This document shows positions 1 to 10,246 of a stretch of DNA of 48,442 nucleotides, piece by piece. The stretch is from Thermotogota bacterium (GTDB lineage Bacteria > Thermotogota > Thermotogae > Thermotogales > Thermotogaceae): contig JAUQPE010000011.1 in NCBI GenBank assembly GCA_030550515.1, positions 145,746 to 194,187 of the forward strand, read 5' to 3'. The translations under genes and the position numbers were made by a program. Positions within the stretch are counted from its first letter, which is position 1. Each line of letters begins with the position of its first letter. The notes under the pieces are model-generated. The model was not told the origin of the DNA. It searched no databases and saw only the letters and a list, made by a program, of their open reading frames with translations.

Positions 1-616
1 GTCTCAACGCTCTCGACCATTCCAAAGGTGTCATGTCGAGCTCCAAGGAATGTACCATCCCCCTGCCGACGGGGATGAACCTGTCTATGTAGAGGGCCGA
101 AACCCCCAGACTCTTCGCAAGTTTTATCGTTTCCTCGATCTTCATCCAGTTCCTTTTGTTCATGACGTTCAGTATGGTCACCTCGAAACCCTCTCTCACG
201 AAATTCTTTATCCCCTCGATCGCGCGCTGGAAGTTCCCTTTTCCTCTCACGTAATCGTTCGTCTCGGGATCGGGTCCCTCTATGGACACTCCTACCAAAA
301 CGTCCGGGTTGGTCCTCTTTATCTTCCTCACCATTTCAGGCGTTGCGAGCGAACCGTTGGTGTTGATCATTACGCGCTGACCGACTTCCTTGGCGAAGGC
401 CAGCACGTCCAAAAGGTTTGGGTGGAGTAAGGGTTCACCTCCCACGAGATCGAGCGCCCACACGCCGAGTGTCTTCATGTCGAGGATGACCTTCTTTATC
501 TCCTCAAACGTGAGCTCTCTCTTGCTCTTCTCCCCAGCCTCGCAGTAGCAGTGGATACACCTGAAGTTGCACCGGGTGGTGATCTCGTATTCGACGATGA
601 AGGGTGGTTTTCGCAT
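1..616 (-). CDS. Radical SAM protein, N-terminal part (gene continues beyond the window)
   Basis: The reading frame enters from the window edge and gives the first 205 residues. The ATG at 616-614 has a strong ribosome-binding site (GGAGGTGA, 629-622) just upstream. Cys16, Cys20 and Cys23 form the CxxxCxxC motif that holds the 4Fe-4S cluster of radical SAM enzymes, and a GGEPL motif follows for SAM binding. The TIM-barrel pattern continues to the cut. This family cleaves SAM to a 5'-deoxyadenosyl radical. The N-terminus resembles SPASM/PqqE/heme-maturation type enzymes, but the C-terminal part that would show auxiliary cluster cysteines is missing, so the substrate cannot be named. It is divergent from the next gene and shares a 127-base intergenic region with it. 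Confidence 0.88.
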   Translation of the reverse strand, partial: MRKPPFIVEYEITTRCNFRCIHCYCEAGEKSKRELTFEEIKKVILDMKTLGVWALDLVGGEPLLHPNLLDVLAFAKEVGQRVMINTNGSLATPEMVRKIKRTNPDVLVGVSIEGPDPETNDYVRGKGNFQRAIEGIKNFVREGFEVTILNVMNKRNWMKIEETIKLAKSLGVSALYIDRFIPVGRGMVHSLELDMTPLEWSRALR

Positions 617-659
617 TGAATCACCTCCGTGAGTATTTTAAATCGACGGCGTCTCCCCC

Positions 660-720
660 TTCTATCCTGAAACCAATTGTAATAGTACTTACACCCTTAA
701 TTAAAGTACGAGGGATAGAA
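660..720. repeat. Two inverted repeats in the divergent intergenic region
   Basis: The 127 bases between the radical SAM gene and the small gene at 744 are A+T rich. They contain the arms TTCTATCC (660-667) and GGATAGAA (713-720), enclosing a second pair GTACTT (685-690) and AAGTAC (704-709). Inverted repeats in a divergent promoter region can be operators. No clear -35/-10 pair was found in either direction. TAGAAT at 715-720 could be a -10 for the rightward genes but lacks a good -35. Confidence 0.4.
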
Positions 721-743
721 TCGGAGCGGAGGGGTGATGCCCT

Positions 744-914
744 TTGGAGAGAAAAGTCTCGAAGAATCCCAGAGTGGCTTCTCAGATAGAGCTCCTCAAA
801 ATGATTGAGAAGGGCGATGAGAAGGCTTATCAGGAAATGAAGAGGAGGTTGAAGCTACTAGAGGAGAACGAGAAGAGAGATGCCAAAGGACAGGACGGTT
901 CCAATAAGGTTTGA
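744..914 (+). CDS. Small charged protein of unknown function, 56 aa
   Basis: A short open frame starts at TTG 744 behind GGAGGGGTGAT (728-738) and ends at TGA 912-914. It overlaps the next gene (ATG 880) by 35 bases in another frame. The product is rich in Lys, Glu and Arg, has no membrane segment, and its middle part (from about residue 13 to 43) is a probable amphipathic helix. The ribosome-binding site, the charged helical composition and the position as first gene of a long series make it likely to be real. I do not recognise the family. Its overlap with the ABC-type ATPase suggests translational coupling and possibly a shared job. Confidence 0.6.
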   Translation: MERKVSKNPRVASQIELLKMIEKGDEKAYQEMKRRLKLLEENEKRDAKGQDGSNKV

Positions 915-1596
915 GAACTTTTCCGTCTTCATCGATGAGAGGAAGATACTGGACGATGTGAATCTGGACCTGATTGATGGCGTGAACGTCATTTACGGCC
1001 CGAGGGGATCCGGTAAGTCCACACTGTTGAGGGCGGTTGTAAAACTCAACAAAGAATTTTTCTCGGACGTTGAAGAAATCGGGAAAATTTTCCTGTTCGG
1101 TGAAGATTTGGAGAAACTCGACGACGTGACTGTGAGGGAGAAGATTCTCTACCTAGATACGAGTTTCATTGACGCCATGGGATTTTACAATTTCGAAGAA
1201 CTACTGAAGTTGAGCCTGAGGAAGGATATCGATCTGGAGGAATTCTCTGAGAAACTTGACGAGTTCGGTTTGCTCAAGTCTCTGAAGAACGGAAAGAAGA
1301 CGTCCCTTCAACACTTTTCCCCCGCCGAGAGGATCTCCCTCCTGCTCTTCATAATGGAAGAGAAGAAACCCAGGATTGCCATCATGGACTGCATCCTGGA
1401 CCACTTGGACGACGAAACGGTTGAAAGGCTCGTTCCAAAGATCACCAGGATGAAGACGGGTACCACTTTCGTGATATCGACGCGCATCTTCCAGAGATTC
1501 CTTCCCTTTGCCGATCTGCTTGTGATCGTAAAAGATGGTAAAATCAGTTATACGGGAAGACCCAGGGATTACGTTCTGAGGATATCGAACGCTTGA
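880..1596 (+). CDS. Degenerate ABC-type ATPase
   Basis: 238 residues, the size of a stand-alone ABC nucleotide-binding subunit. The Walker A motif GPRGSGKST is intact at residues 40-48. The usual LSGGQ signature is replaced by FSPAER (146-151). In the Walker B region Asp170 is followed by Cys171 where the catalytic Glu is expected. The D-loop/H-loop region is also unusual, with no clear switch histidine (the strand ends in VISTR). It should therefore bind nucleotide but may hydrolyse poorly. No permease or substrate-binding protein gene lies nearby: neighbours are a 56-residue protein (overlapping) and a sugar kinase 19 bases downstream. It could be a regulatory or structural ATPase rather than a transporter subunit. 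Confidence 0.8.
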   Translation: MPKDRTVPIRFENFSVFIDERKILDDVNLDLIDGVNVIYGPRGSGKSTLLRAVVKLNKEFFSDVEEIGKIFLFGEDLEKLDDVTVREKILYLDTSFIDAMGFYNFEELLKLSLRKDIDLEEFSEKLDEFGLLKSLKNGKKTSLQHFSPAERISLLLFIMEEKKPRIAIMDCILDHLDDETVERLVPKITRMKTGTTFVISTRIFQRFLPFADLLVIVKDGKISYTGRPRDYVLRISNA

Positions 1597-1615
1597 ACGT
1601 CGTCGAGGTGAGGAA

Positions 1616-2575
1616 ATGGTCCTCACAGTCACGATGAACCCTGCGGTGGACAGGGAGATATACCTTGAGGACTTCCAAGTCAACAAACTCCACAGGATAA
1701 GGGACTACACCAAGACGCGTATGAGTCCTGGTGGGAAAGGAATAAACGTTTCCATCGCGCTTTCCAGGTTGGGTATCCCGTCCATAGCTATGGGTTTTGT
1801 GGGTGGGCACATGGGGCGCATCCTCCTCGAGGAATTGCGGAGGACGTCACACTTGATCACCACGAATTTTGTGCACGTGGATGGTGAGACAAGAGAGAAC
1901 ATAGAGATAATAGACGAGAAGAGACACACGATCACTGAGATAAACTTCCCAGGTCCCGAGATAAAGAAGAGTGATCTGGAGGCCTTCCTGAGGAGGTACA
2001 GGACTGTCCTGGCGAGGGCCAACTGTGTCGTGATCTCCGGGAGTCTCCCGCTTGGCGTGAACGAGGAAGTCTGTGCGGAACTCGTGAGAATGGCCAAAGA
2101 AAGCGGAGCCACCGTTTTTGTGGAACTCGTCCCATCCATAGTGGAAAAGATGCTTCTCGCGGGATATGCGCCGGATGTGGTGAAGCTGGACCTTCGAGAG
2201 AGCGGTCAAACTTTCTTCTCCAGGAAACTGGAAACGTTCGAGGTGCACGTTGAGATCGCGGAGGAAATAGCGTCCAAATCCAAACTCGCCATCCTCTCCT
2301 ACGAAGTGAAGAACGACATCGTCGCACTGGACGGGGAGGTTTGGATGATCACGGCCAGGGAGGAGATAGACCTTTCCCACACTTTGGGAGCTGGGGACGC
2401 GTACGTGGCCGGCATGGTGTACTACTTTCTCAAACACGGCTTGAAGCCCTTGGAGATGGCGAAATACGGTTTCGCGGCAGCCTTGGCTTCCACGAGGATG
2501 AAGGAAAAGACTTGGCCAACCCTTGAAGAGATAGAGAGAGAGCTCTCATTTTTTGACTTGGAGAGGGTGAAGTGA
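1616..2575 (+). CDS. PfkB-family sugar kinase, 1-phosphofructokinase-like
   Basis: 319 residues with the ribokinase/PfkB fold signatures. Near the N-terminus, TVTMNPAVD and the SPGGKGINVS segment are typical of the FruK/LacC branch, which phosphorylates fructose-1-phosphate or tagatose-6-phosphate. The C-terminal GAGD anion hole carries the catalytic base Asp261. No PTS or fructose-uptake gene is next to it, so the true substrate stays open. From memory the T. maritima counterpart is TM0828. The ATG at 1616 is preceded by GAGGTGAGG. The stop TGA is followed immediately by the ATG of the CBS gene. Confidence 0.85.
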   Translation: MVLTVTMNPAVDREIYLEDFQVNKLHRIRDYTKTRMSPGGKGINVSIALSRLGIPSIAMGFVGGHMGRILLEELRRTSHLITTNFVHVDGETRENIEIIDEKRHTITEINFPGPEIKKSDLEAFLRRYRTVLARANCVVISGSLPLGVNEEVCAELVRMAKESGATVFVELVPSIVEKMLLAGYAPDVVKLDLRESGQTFFSRKLETFEVHVEIAEEIASKSKLAILSYEVKNDIVALDGEVWMITAREEIDLSHTLGAGDAYVAGMVYYFLKHGLKPLEMAKYGFAAALASTRMKEKTWPTLEEIERELSFFDLERVK

Positions 2576-3028
2576 ATGAAGGTGAGGGACGCGATGGTCT
2601 ACGACCTCTCGGCGGTCTTCGAGGACGAAACCGTTGAAAACGTCATAAGGATGCTCTCCAAACAAGAGCTCTCTGGTTTGCCCGTGGTGGATCGGGAGAT
2701 GAGAGTGGTGGGTTTCGTCAACGAGGAAGATCTGATAAAGGCTATCGTTCCAAGTTATTTCTCGCTTTTGCGATCGGCCTCTTTCATTCCTGACACGAAC
2801 CAGTTGATGAAGAACCTCGTCAAAATCAAGGACAAACCCATCTGTAACTTCATGAACAAAGTGCCCGTTGTGGTGAAGGAAGACGACGCGCTCATAGTCG
2901 CCGCGGATTACTTGATCAGGTACGGTTTCAGGTTTCTCCCGGTGGTGAACGACAACATGCAGCTGCTCGGCATCATAAGGAGGATAGACGTGCTGAAGGT
3001 GGTGTTGGAGGGGAAGGAAGAGATATGA
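2576..3028 (+). CDS. CBS-domain pair protein
   Basis: 150 residues consisting of two CBS domains: one at the N-terminus (roughly 1-60) and one from about 90 to 145, each with the usual V-x-D pattern such as GLPVVD and FLPVVND. Such stand-alone Bateman modules bind adenine nucleotides (AMP, ATP, SAM) and report energy state to partners. The linker between the domains is longer than usual. The start lies directly on the stop of the sugar kinase and the stop overlaps the mtaB start (ATGA, 3025-3028), so it is made from the same message. Its partner is unknown. Confidence 0.85.
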   Translation: MKVRDAMVYDLSAVFEDETVENVIRMLSKQELSGLPVVDREMRVVGFVNEEDLIKAIVPSYFSLLRSASFIPDTNQLMKNLVKIKDKPICNFMNKVPVVVKEDDALIVAADYLIRYGFRFLPVVNDNMQLLGIIRRIDVLKVVLEGKEEI

Positions 3029-4305
3029 GGACGGTGAGGATCATCACCTTCGGGTGTAAGGTGAACCAGTACGAGAGCGAGTACATGGCTGAACAACTCG
3101 AGAGAGCGGGTTTCGTGATAATACCCGAAGGTGAAGCTTCTTACTACCTCGTCAACTCCTGCGCCGTGACCGAAGAAGCGGAGAAAAAAGTCAAGAGGTT
3201 CGTGAAGGGTCTGAAGAAAGAGCATCCGAACGCGAGGATAATCCTCACGGGTTGCTACGCTCAGCTCAAACCGGAAGAAGCGAAGAATCTGGGAGTGAAT
3301 TTGGTGCTCGGCGTGAAAGAGAAGAGAGACATCGTCAAATACATTTCGAACCTGAACGGAAAACAAGAGGTGTTCGTGTCCGAAGCTGACGGCTTGGTCT
3401 ACGAGAGGGTGAAAGGAAGCTTCGAGGAGAGGACGAGGGCTTACATAAAGGTGGAGGACGGTTGCGACAACGCTTGCGCTTACTGCGTGATCAGACTGGC
3501 TCGCGGCAGGAAGGTTAGAAGTAAGCCTGTGGAAGTGTTCCTCCAAGAATTTTTGGAGATGCTGGAAGAAGGCTACAAGGAGATCGTTATCACGGGAGTG
3601 AATCTGGGAAAGTACGGGAAAGATATGGGGTTGAAGCTTGCCGATCTCTTGAGAGAAACGGAAAGGTACGACGGTGATTACAGGATCAGGCTTAGTTCCA
3701 TAAACGTGGAGGACATAGACGAGGATTTCTTGGAAGCGTTCTCGAGAAACCCCAGACTTTGCCATCACCTTCACATATCGCTTCAAAGCGGATCCGACAA
3801 GGTGTTGAAGAGGATGGGTAGGAGGTACAGCGCATCCGATTTCTTGAGGATAGTTGACGGTCTGAGAAGGATAGATGAGGACTTTTCCATCACAACGGAC
3901 ATCATAGTCGGCTTTCCTGGAGAGACCGATGAAGACTTCGAGCAGACCCTCCGCGTGGTGGATGAGGTCAACTTCAGCAGGATCCATGTCTTCCGTTTCT
4001 CACCAAGGCCAGGCACTCCCGCTTCTTCCTTCCTTGACCAAGTTTGTGAGGAGAAGAAGAGGGAGAGGATGGAGGTATTGAAGGCGAAGGCTGAAGAATC
4101 GTCCAAGAGGTACAGGGAGAAAACCGTGGGTAAGACGAGGATCGTGTTGGCCGAGGGATTCGTTTCGAAGGGTGTCCTCGTGGGTTACGACGAGTACTAC
4201 GTGAGGCACGAATTCGTCGGGGAAAAACTCGGAAGGTTCTACACCGTCCGGGTGAAGTCCCTGTGCGATGGGGGAGTGATCTCCTGCCGTGCTGATGTGG
4301 TTTGA
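3025..4305 (+). CDS. mtaB: tRNA (N6-threonylcarbamoyladenosine37-C2) methylthiotransferase MtaB
   Basis: 426 residues with the full methylthiotransferase layout. The N-terminal UPF0004 domain has Cys11, Cys46 and Cys77, the auxiliary cluster ligands. The radical SAM domain has Cys147, Cys151 and Cys154 (CDNACAYC), and a C-terminal TRAM-like segment ends near residue 420. The ARGRKVRS segment after the cluster fits MtaB (ms2t6A formation) better than MiaB. The enzyme adds a methylthio group to t6A37 in ANN-decoding tRNAs, which ties it to the Sua5 gene at 25174 that makes the t6A precursor. It overlaps the next gene by 17 bases. Confidence 0.88.
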   Translation: MRTVRIITFGCKVNQYESEYMAEQLERAGFVIIPEGEASYYLVNSCAVTEEAEKKVKRFVKGLKKEHPNARIILTGCYAQLKPEEAKNLGVNLVLGVKEKRDIVKYISNLNGKQEVFVSEADGLVYERVKGSFEERTRAYIKVEDGCDNACAYCVIRLARGRKVRSKPVEVFLQEFLEMLEEGYKEIVITGVNLGKYGKDMGLKLADLLRETERYDGDYRIRLSSINVEDIDEDFLEAFSRNPRLCHHLHISLQSGSDKVLKRMGRRYSASDFLRIVDGLRRIDEDFSITTDIIVGFPGETDEDFEQTLRVVDEVNFSRIHVFRFSPRPGTPASSFLDQVCEEKKRERMEVLKAKAEESSKRYREKTVGKTRIVLAEGFVSKGVLVGYDEYYVRHEFVGEKLGRFYTVRVKSLCDGGVISCRADVV

Positions 4306-5109
4306 TGGGGATTTCAGGGAGGACGGAGTTCTTACGGTGGATGGGGAATTCCTGGAAGAGGTATCCCAAGGGCTCGTCTACGAAACGCTGAGGACTTACA
4401 ACAGGTTGCCCTTCGCCGCTTGGAAGCACTACGAAAGGTGGAACAGGTCTCTCTCTTTTTTTGGGCTCACCGCCCCGATCACCTTTGAGCGGTACATGAA
4501 GATCCTGTCGGAAGGTATCGAGAAGTTGGAAGGCGAGGTCAGGATGAAAGTATACTTCTCCTTGAAAAGCCACAAGGTGTTGGTCGTGTTCCAACCCCTT
4601 CCGCGCGCGAACGTAGAGGAAGGCGTGAGTGTGAAGTTCGCGAGATACCGCAGAATCCCCGACCTTTCCACTCCCCCATTTCTCAAGATCACGGGTAGAA
4701 CGGACATCGTCCTGGCCAGGAGAGATATAAAGGACTGCTACGACGTTCTCATAATTGGAGCGAGCGGTCAACTCTGTGAGGGAAGTTTCAGCAACGTCTT
4801 CCTGGTGAAAGATGGTGTGCTGATCACACCTTCATTGGAATCCGGGATTCTGGACGGTATCACTCGAGAAAACGTGATAGAGCTCGCCAAGAGCTTGGAC
4901 ATAACCGTGGAGGAAAGGATAGTCCAGGCCTGGGAAGTCTTCACGGCGGACGAGGTGTTTCTCACGCACACGAGCATGGGGGTTGTGCCCGTCAGGAAGG
5001 TTGAGAATCGAATCCTGTTCGAGGAAGAAGCGGGGCCCATCACGAAAACTCTCATGGAAAACTTCGAACCTTTCGCCCTGAACAGGAAGGAGAACTGGGT
5101 GGGTGCGCT

Positions 5110-5113
<4 letters not shown>
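4289..5113 (+). CDS. Class IV PLP aminotransferase / aminodeoxychorismate lyase-like protein
   Basis: 274 residues of fold-type IV PLP enzymes. Lys133 in the FLKITGR segment is the likely Schiff-base lysine, and Glu164 in CEGSFSNVF matches the conserved E-x-x-x-SN motif that contacts the pyridine ring. A phosphate-binding TSMGVVPV motif lies near residue 230. The family includes PabC (aminodeoxychorismate lyase), branched-chain and D-amino acid aminotransferases. The length fits PabC, but I cannot assign the substrate. The start is GTG 4289 with GGGGGAGTGAT (4270-4280) upstream; ATG 4295 is an alternative. The stop overlaps the dciA start (ATGA). Confidence 0.8.
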
Positions 5114-7310
<2,197 letters not shown>

Positions 7311-7312
7311 TC

Positions 7313-7912
7313 ATGAAAGTGCTCAGAGTGCTCCTGATCCTGAACGTTCTAATGGTGTTCACTTTGGTGATCAAACCGTTCTTCAGAGACGGCGATCTTT
7401 CCAGTTACAGTGTTGTCCCAGAAGACTACCGGATGTTCTTTCCGCCGAACGCCAGCGTTTTTCCAAAGAGACCCCCGCACAACTTGATAAGAGAATTCGA
7501 AGTACGTAACAAAAGTATTATAATAGAACCAAGGAGACCGGTTGGCGTCGTCTTGGATAACGATCACTACTATCTTTGCTCGGAAGATGGGTACCTTCTG
7601 TTTTCGATCGGAAACAAAGAGTATTTGAAAGCGTATCCCATTTTTCTCGAGGTCTTCTTGAACGGCACGAAATTTTCGCGGAAAAGTTTGGAAGTGTTGG
7701 AGAGGATAAGACCTTTGTTGGAAGAACCCATCGTTTCCGTTGTTTTTTTCGAGAGCAAGCGACTCGTGCTTTTAAAAGGGATAACCATCGACTTGGCGAG
7801 CTGGAGGGATGCGGTCGAAAATGTGAGGGTGTTGAAGGAGAAATTCCCAGAGTTGAAGCCAGGAGGAAGGTATCTGTTGACGTCGGAAGGCGTGTTGGTA
7901 GAAATGAAATGA
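7313..7912 (+). CDS. Single-pass membrane protein, candidate divergent FtsQ/DivIB
   Basis: 199 residues: a short cytoplasmic start, one hydrophobic helix (about residues 4-22) and a large extracytoplasmic part. Features recalling FtsQ are the segment around residues 65-95, where a charged strand leads into PVGVVLD and then CSEDGYLLF (compare the E-x-P-V-A ... D-x-x-G-x-x-F pattern of FtsQ). The end is also similar: an ILLKG-like strand, a helix, then LKPGGRYLLTSEGVLVE. The gene lies directly before ftsA-ftsZ, the usual place of ftsQ. The N-terminal POTRA domain is short or missing, so ordinary searches may label it hypothetical. The 5' half is more A+T rich than its neighbours. Confidence 0.55.
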   Translation: MKVLRVLLILNVLMVFTLVIKPFFRDGDLSSYSVVPEDYRMFFPPNASVFPKRPPHNLIREFEVRNKSIIIEPRRPVGVVLDNDHYYLCSEDGYLLFSIGNKEYLKAYPIFLEVFLNGTKFSRKSLEVLERIRPLLEEPIVSVVFFESKRLVLLKGITIDLASWRDAVENVRVLKEKFPELKPGGRYLLTSEGVLVEMK

Positions 7913-7924
7913 GGGGTGATAGAG

Positions 7925-9178
7925 TTGCCGAAGACGGAGACTTACACCTCGATCGATATAGGTGCCAGGTACATCAAGGGATTGGTGGTCAGGAAGCGGG
8001 AATCCGAATGGGAGATCTTGGCCCACGCCAGCGTGAAATCCCGGGGGATAGACGAGGGTGAGATAAAAGACGCCGTCGCGTTCAAAGAATCAGTGAACTT
8101 GCTCATCGAAGAGCTCAACGAGCAACTCCAGAAGGCTGTCAGGTCCGAGTTCGTGATATCGCTCACGAGTGTGGCCTTCGAGAAGAGAGACGTCGTCAGG
8201 GAGATCACTTTTGGTGGAGAAAAGAGGGTGATCACCGCGGAAGTCTTGGATGAACTGAAACGCGAAGCCTACGAAAACCTCGAGGGAGAAGGAAAAAAAG
8301 TGCTCCACCTCTACCCGAAAAGGTACGTCTTGGATGGGGAACGGGTGGTCTTCAACCCTGTGGACATGAGGGCCTCGAAGCTATCCATCGAGTACACGTC
8401 GGTGGTGCTCCCTGTCAAGGTGTACGACATGTTCTACAATTTCCTGCAGGACATCGTTTTCGGAGGGCTCCAGCTGAGGTCCTCGCTCGTGTCGGCCGCC
8501 GAAGGTGTGCTCACCTCTTCCGAGAAAGACAGAGGGGTTGTCGTGTTGGACATGGGGTACAACTTCACCGGCGTCATCGCCTACAAGAACGGCGTTCCCA
8601 TAAGGGTGGCCCACGTCCCGATAGGGATGAGACACGTTATAAGGGACGTCGCCAGCGTGTTCGACACAACCTTCGACGAAGCTGAACGCTTGGTCGTCAC
8701 GCACGGTAACGCGGTTTACGCCGATCTGAAGGAGAGCGAGGAGGTGCAGTACAAAGGACTCGACGGTAAGAGCGTCAGGAAGACCAGCATCAGAAAGTTG
8801 GCCGTTGTGATCCACGCAAGGCTAAGGGAGATCATGAACAAGTCGAAGAAGATCTTCAGGGAGATAGAGGTCGTGGTTGCCGAAGAAGGTGAGACGAGCG
8901 TACCGGGTGGTGTGGTGATCACCGGTGGGGGCGCGAAGATCCCAAGGATCACCGACCTGACGACCGAGATCTTCAAAACGCCTGTGAGGATAGGAGATTA
9001 CGCCGGTTCCGACAAACCCACGATGAAGAACGCGGACGAGGTGGCGCAAGATCCCTCCTTTGCGGCCGTGTTTGGGAACATTTTCTCTCTCGTCGAAAAC
9101 CCCTACGAAGAGCTCCCGGTGAAGCGTGAAGGTTTGTTGTGGCGCATATTCAAGTTGTTCAAGGAACTCATAGAATAG
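7925..9178 (+). CDS. ftsA: Cell division protein FtsA
   Basis: An actin-fold ATPase that tethers FtsZ to the membrane. Visible are the phosphate-1 motif (SIDIGARYIKGLV), the 1C domain, the phosphate-2 motif (VVLDMGYNFTGV), the adenosine motif (VITGGGAKIP) and a C-terminal amphipathic helix (LLWRIFKLFKELIE) that serves as membrane anchor. I place the start at TTG 7925 because GGGGTGAT (7913-7920) sits four bases before it. GTG 7916 in the same frame, three codons earlier, is possible but lies inside that ribosome-binding site. FtsZ follows 12 bases downstream. The length (about 417 residues) is normal. Confidence 0.95.
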   Translation: MPKTETYTSIDIGARYIKGLVVRKRESEWEILAHASVKSRGIDEGEIKDAVAFKESVNLLIEELNEQLQKAVRSEFVISLTSVAFEKRDVVREITFGGEKRVITAEVLDELKREAYENLEGEGKKVLHLYPKRYVLDGERVVFNPVDMRASKLSIEYTSVVLPVKVYDMFYNFLQDIVFGGLQLRSSLVSAAEGVLTSSEKDRGVVVLDMGYNFTGVIAYKNGVPIRVAHVPIGMRHVIRDVASVFDTTFDEAERLVVTHGNAVYADLKESEEVQYKGLDGKSVRKTSIRKLAVVIHARLREIMNKSKKIFREIEVVVAEEGETSVPGGVVITGGGAKIPRITDLTTEIFKTPVRIGDYAGSDKPTMKNADEVAQDPSFAAVFGNIFSLVENPYEELPVKREGLLWRIFKLFKELIE

Positions 9179-9190
9179 GGGGTAACGAAG

Positions 9191-10246
9191 ATGGGGTTCG
9201 ACCTCGACGTTGAACAGAGGAGAGAAGGCAGGAACATACCTGAGGCGAAGAACCTGAAAATAAAGGTGATCGGCGTCGGTGGTGCGGGAAACAACGCCAT
9301 AAACAGGATGGTCGAGATGGGCATACACGGTGTGGAGTTCGTCGCCGTGAACACCGACCTTCAGGTCTTGGAAGTTTCCAAGGCGGACGCGAAGGTCCAG
9401 ATCGGCGAGAACCTCACCAGAGGATTGGGAGCGGGGGGCGATCCCAGAAAGGGAGAGCAGGCAGCGCTCGAGAGCGAAGAAAAGATAAGGGAAGTTTTGG
9501 AAGGCACGCACATGGTGTTCATAACGGCGGGTTTCGGGGGCGGAACGGGTACAGGCGCGTCTCCCGTCATCGCCAAGATAGCGAAGGAGATGGGTATCCT
9601 CACCATAGCCATAGTGACCACGCCGTTCTACTTCGAGGGGACCGCGCGACTCAGGATAGCCATAGAGGGTTTGAAGAAGATCAGGAACCACGTGGACACC
9701 CTCATAAAGATCTCGAACAACAAACTGTTGGAAGAGCTTCCCAAAGACGTTCAGGTGATAGACGCCTTCCTGAAAGCCGACGAAACACTCCACCAAGGCG
9801 TCAAAGGCATATCCGAGCTCATCACCAAGAGGGGCTACATAAACCTCGACTTCGCCGACATAGAGTCCGTCATGAAGGACGCGGGAGCGGCCATTCTCGG
9901 CATAGGTATAGGTAAAGGGCCAAACAGGGCCCAAGAGGCGGCGAGAAAGGCGATGGAGAGCAAGCTCATAGAACATCCCATCGAAAACGCGAACTCCATC
10001 ATCCTGAACATCTCCGCCCCGAAGAACATCAGGATGGACGAAGTTCACCAAGCGGCGATGATCGTCAGGCAGAACAGCAGCGAGGACGCGGACGTCAAGT
10101 TCGGGCTCATCTTCGACGAGGCCATGCCGGAAGACGAGATGAAGGTGATCCTGATCGCCACTCGCTTTCCAGACGAGGAGAAGATACTGTTCCCGGAGGG
10201 TGACATCCCGGCCATCTACAGGTACGGCTTGGAGGGACTCCTGTAA
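9191..10246 (+). CDS. ftsZ: Cell division GTPase FtsZ
   Basis: 351 residues. The tubulin-like GTPase domain has the G-box [10 protein letters not shown] at about residue 116, the T7 synergy loop region ([11 protein letters not shown]) and a complete C-terminal domain. The tail is short and ends in the conserved peptide [14 protein letters not shown], the docking site for FtsA and other partners, with almost no disordered linker. This is normal for Thermotoga. The stop codon TAA shares its last A with the ATG of the pilB-like gene (TAATG, 10244-10248), so the division genes and the pilus-type ATPase are translated from one message. Confidence 0.97.
   Translation: MGFDLDVEQRREGRNIPEAKNLKIKVIGVGGAGNNAINRMVEMGIHGVEFVAVNTDLQVLEVSKADAKVQIGENLTRGLGAGGDPRKGEQAALESEEKIREVLEGTHMVFITAGFGGGTGTGASPVIAKIAKEMGILTIAIVTTPFYFEGTARLRIAIEGLKKIRNHVDTLIKISNNKLLEELPKDVQVIDAFLKADETLHQGVKGISELITKRGYINLDFADIESVMKDAGAAILGIGIGKGPNRAQEAARKAMESKLIEHPIENANSIILNISAPKNIRMDEVHQAAMIVRQNSSEDADVKFGLIFDEAMPEDEMKVILIATRFPDEEKILFPEGDIPAIYRYGLEGLL

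Noticed and set aside
604-789. Open frame of 61 codons across the divergent intergenic region
   Set aside because: It starts inside the radical SAM coding start on the opposite strand, has no ribosome-binding site and an unlikely composition. The real small gene is in another frame from 744.
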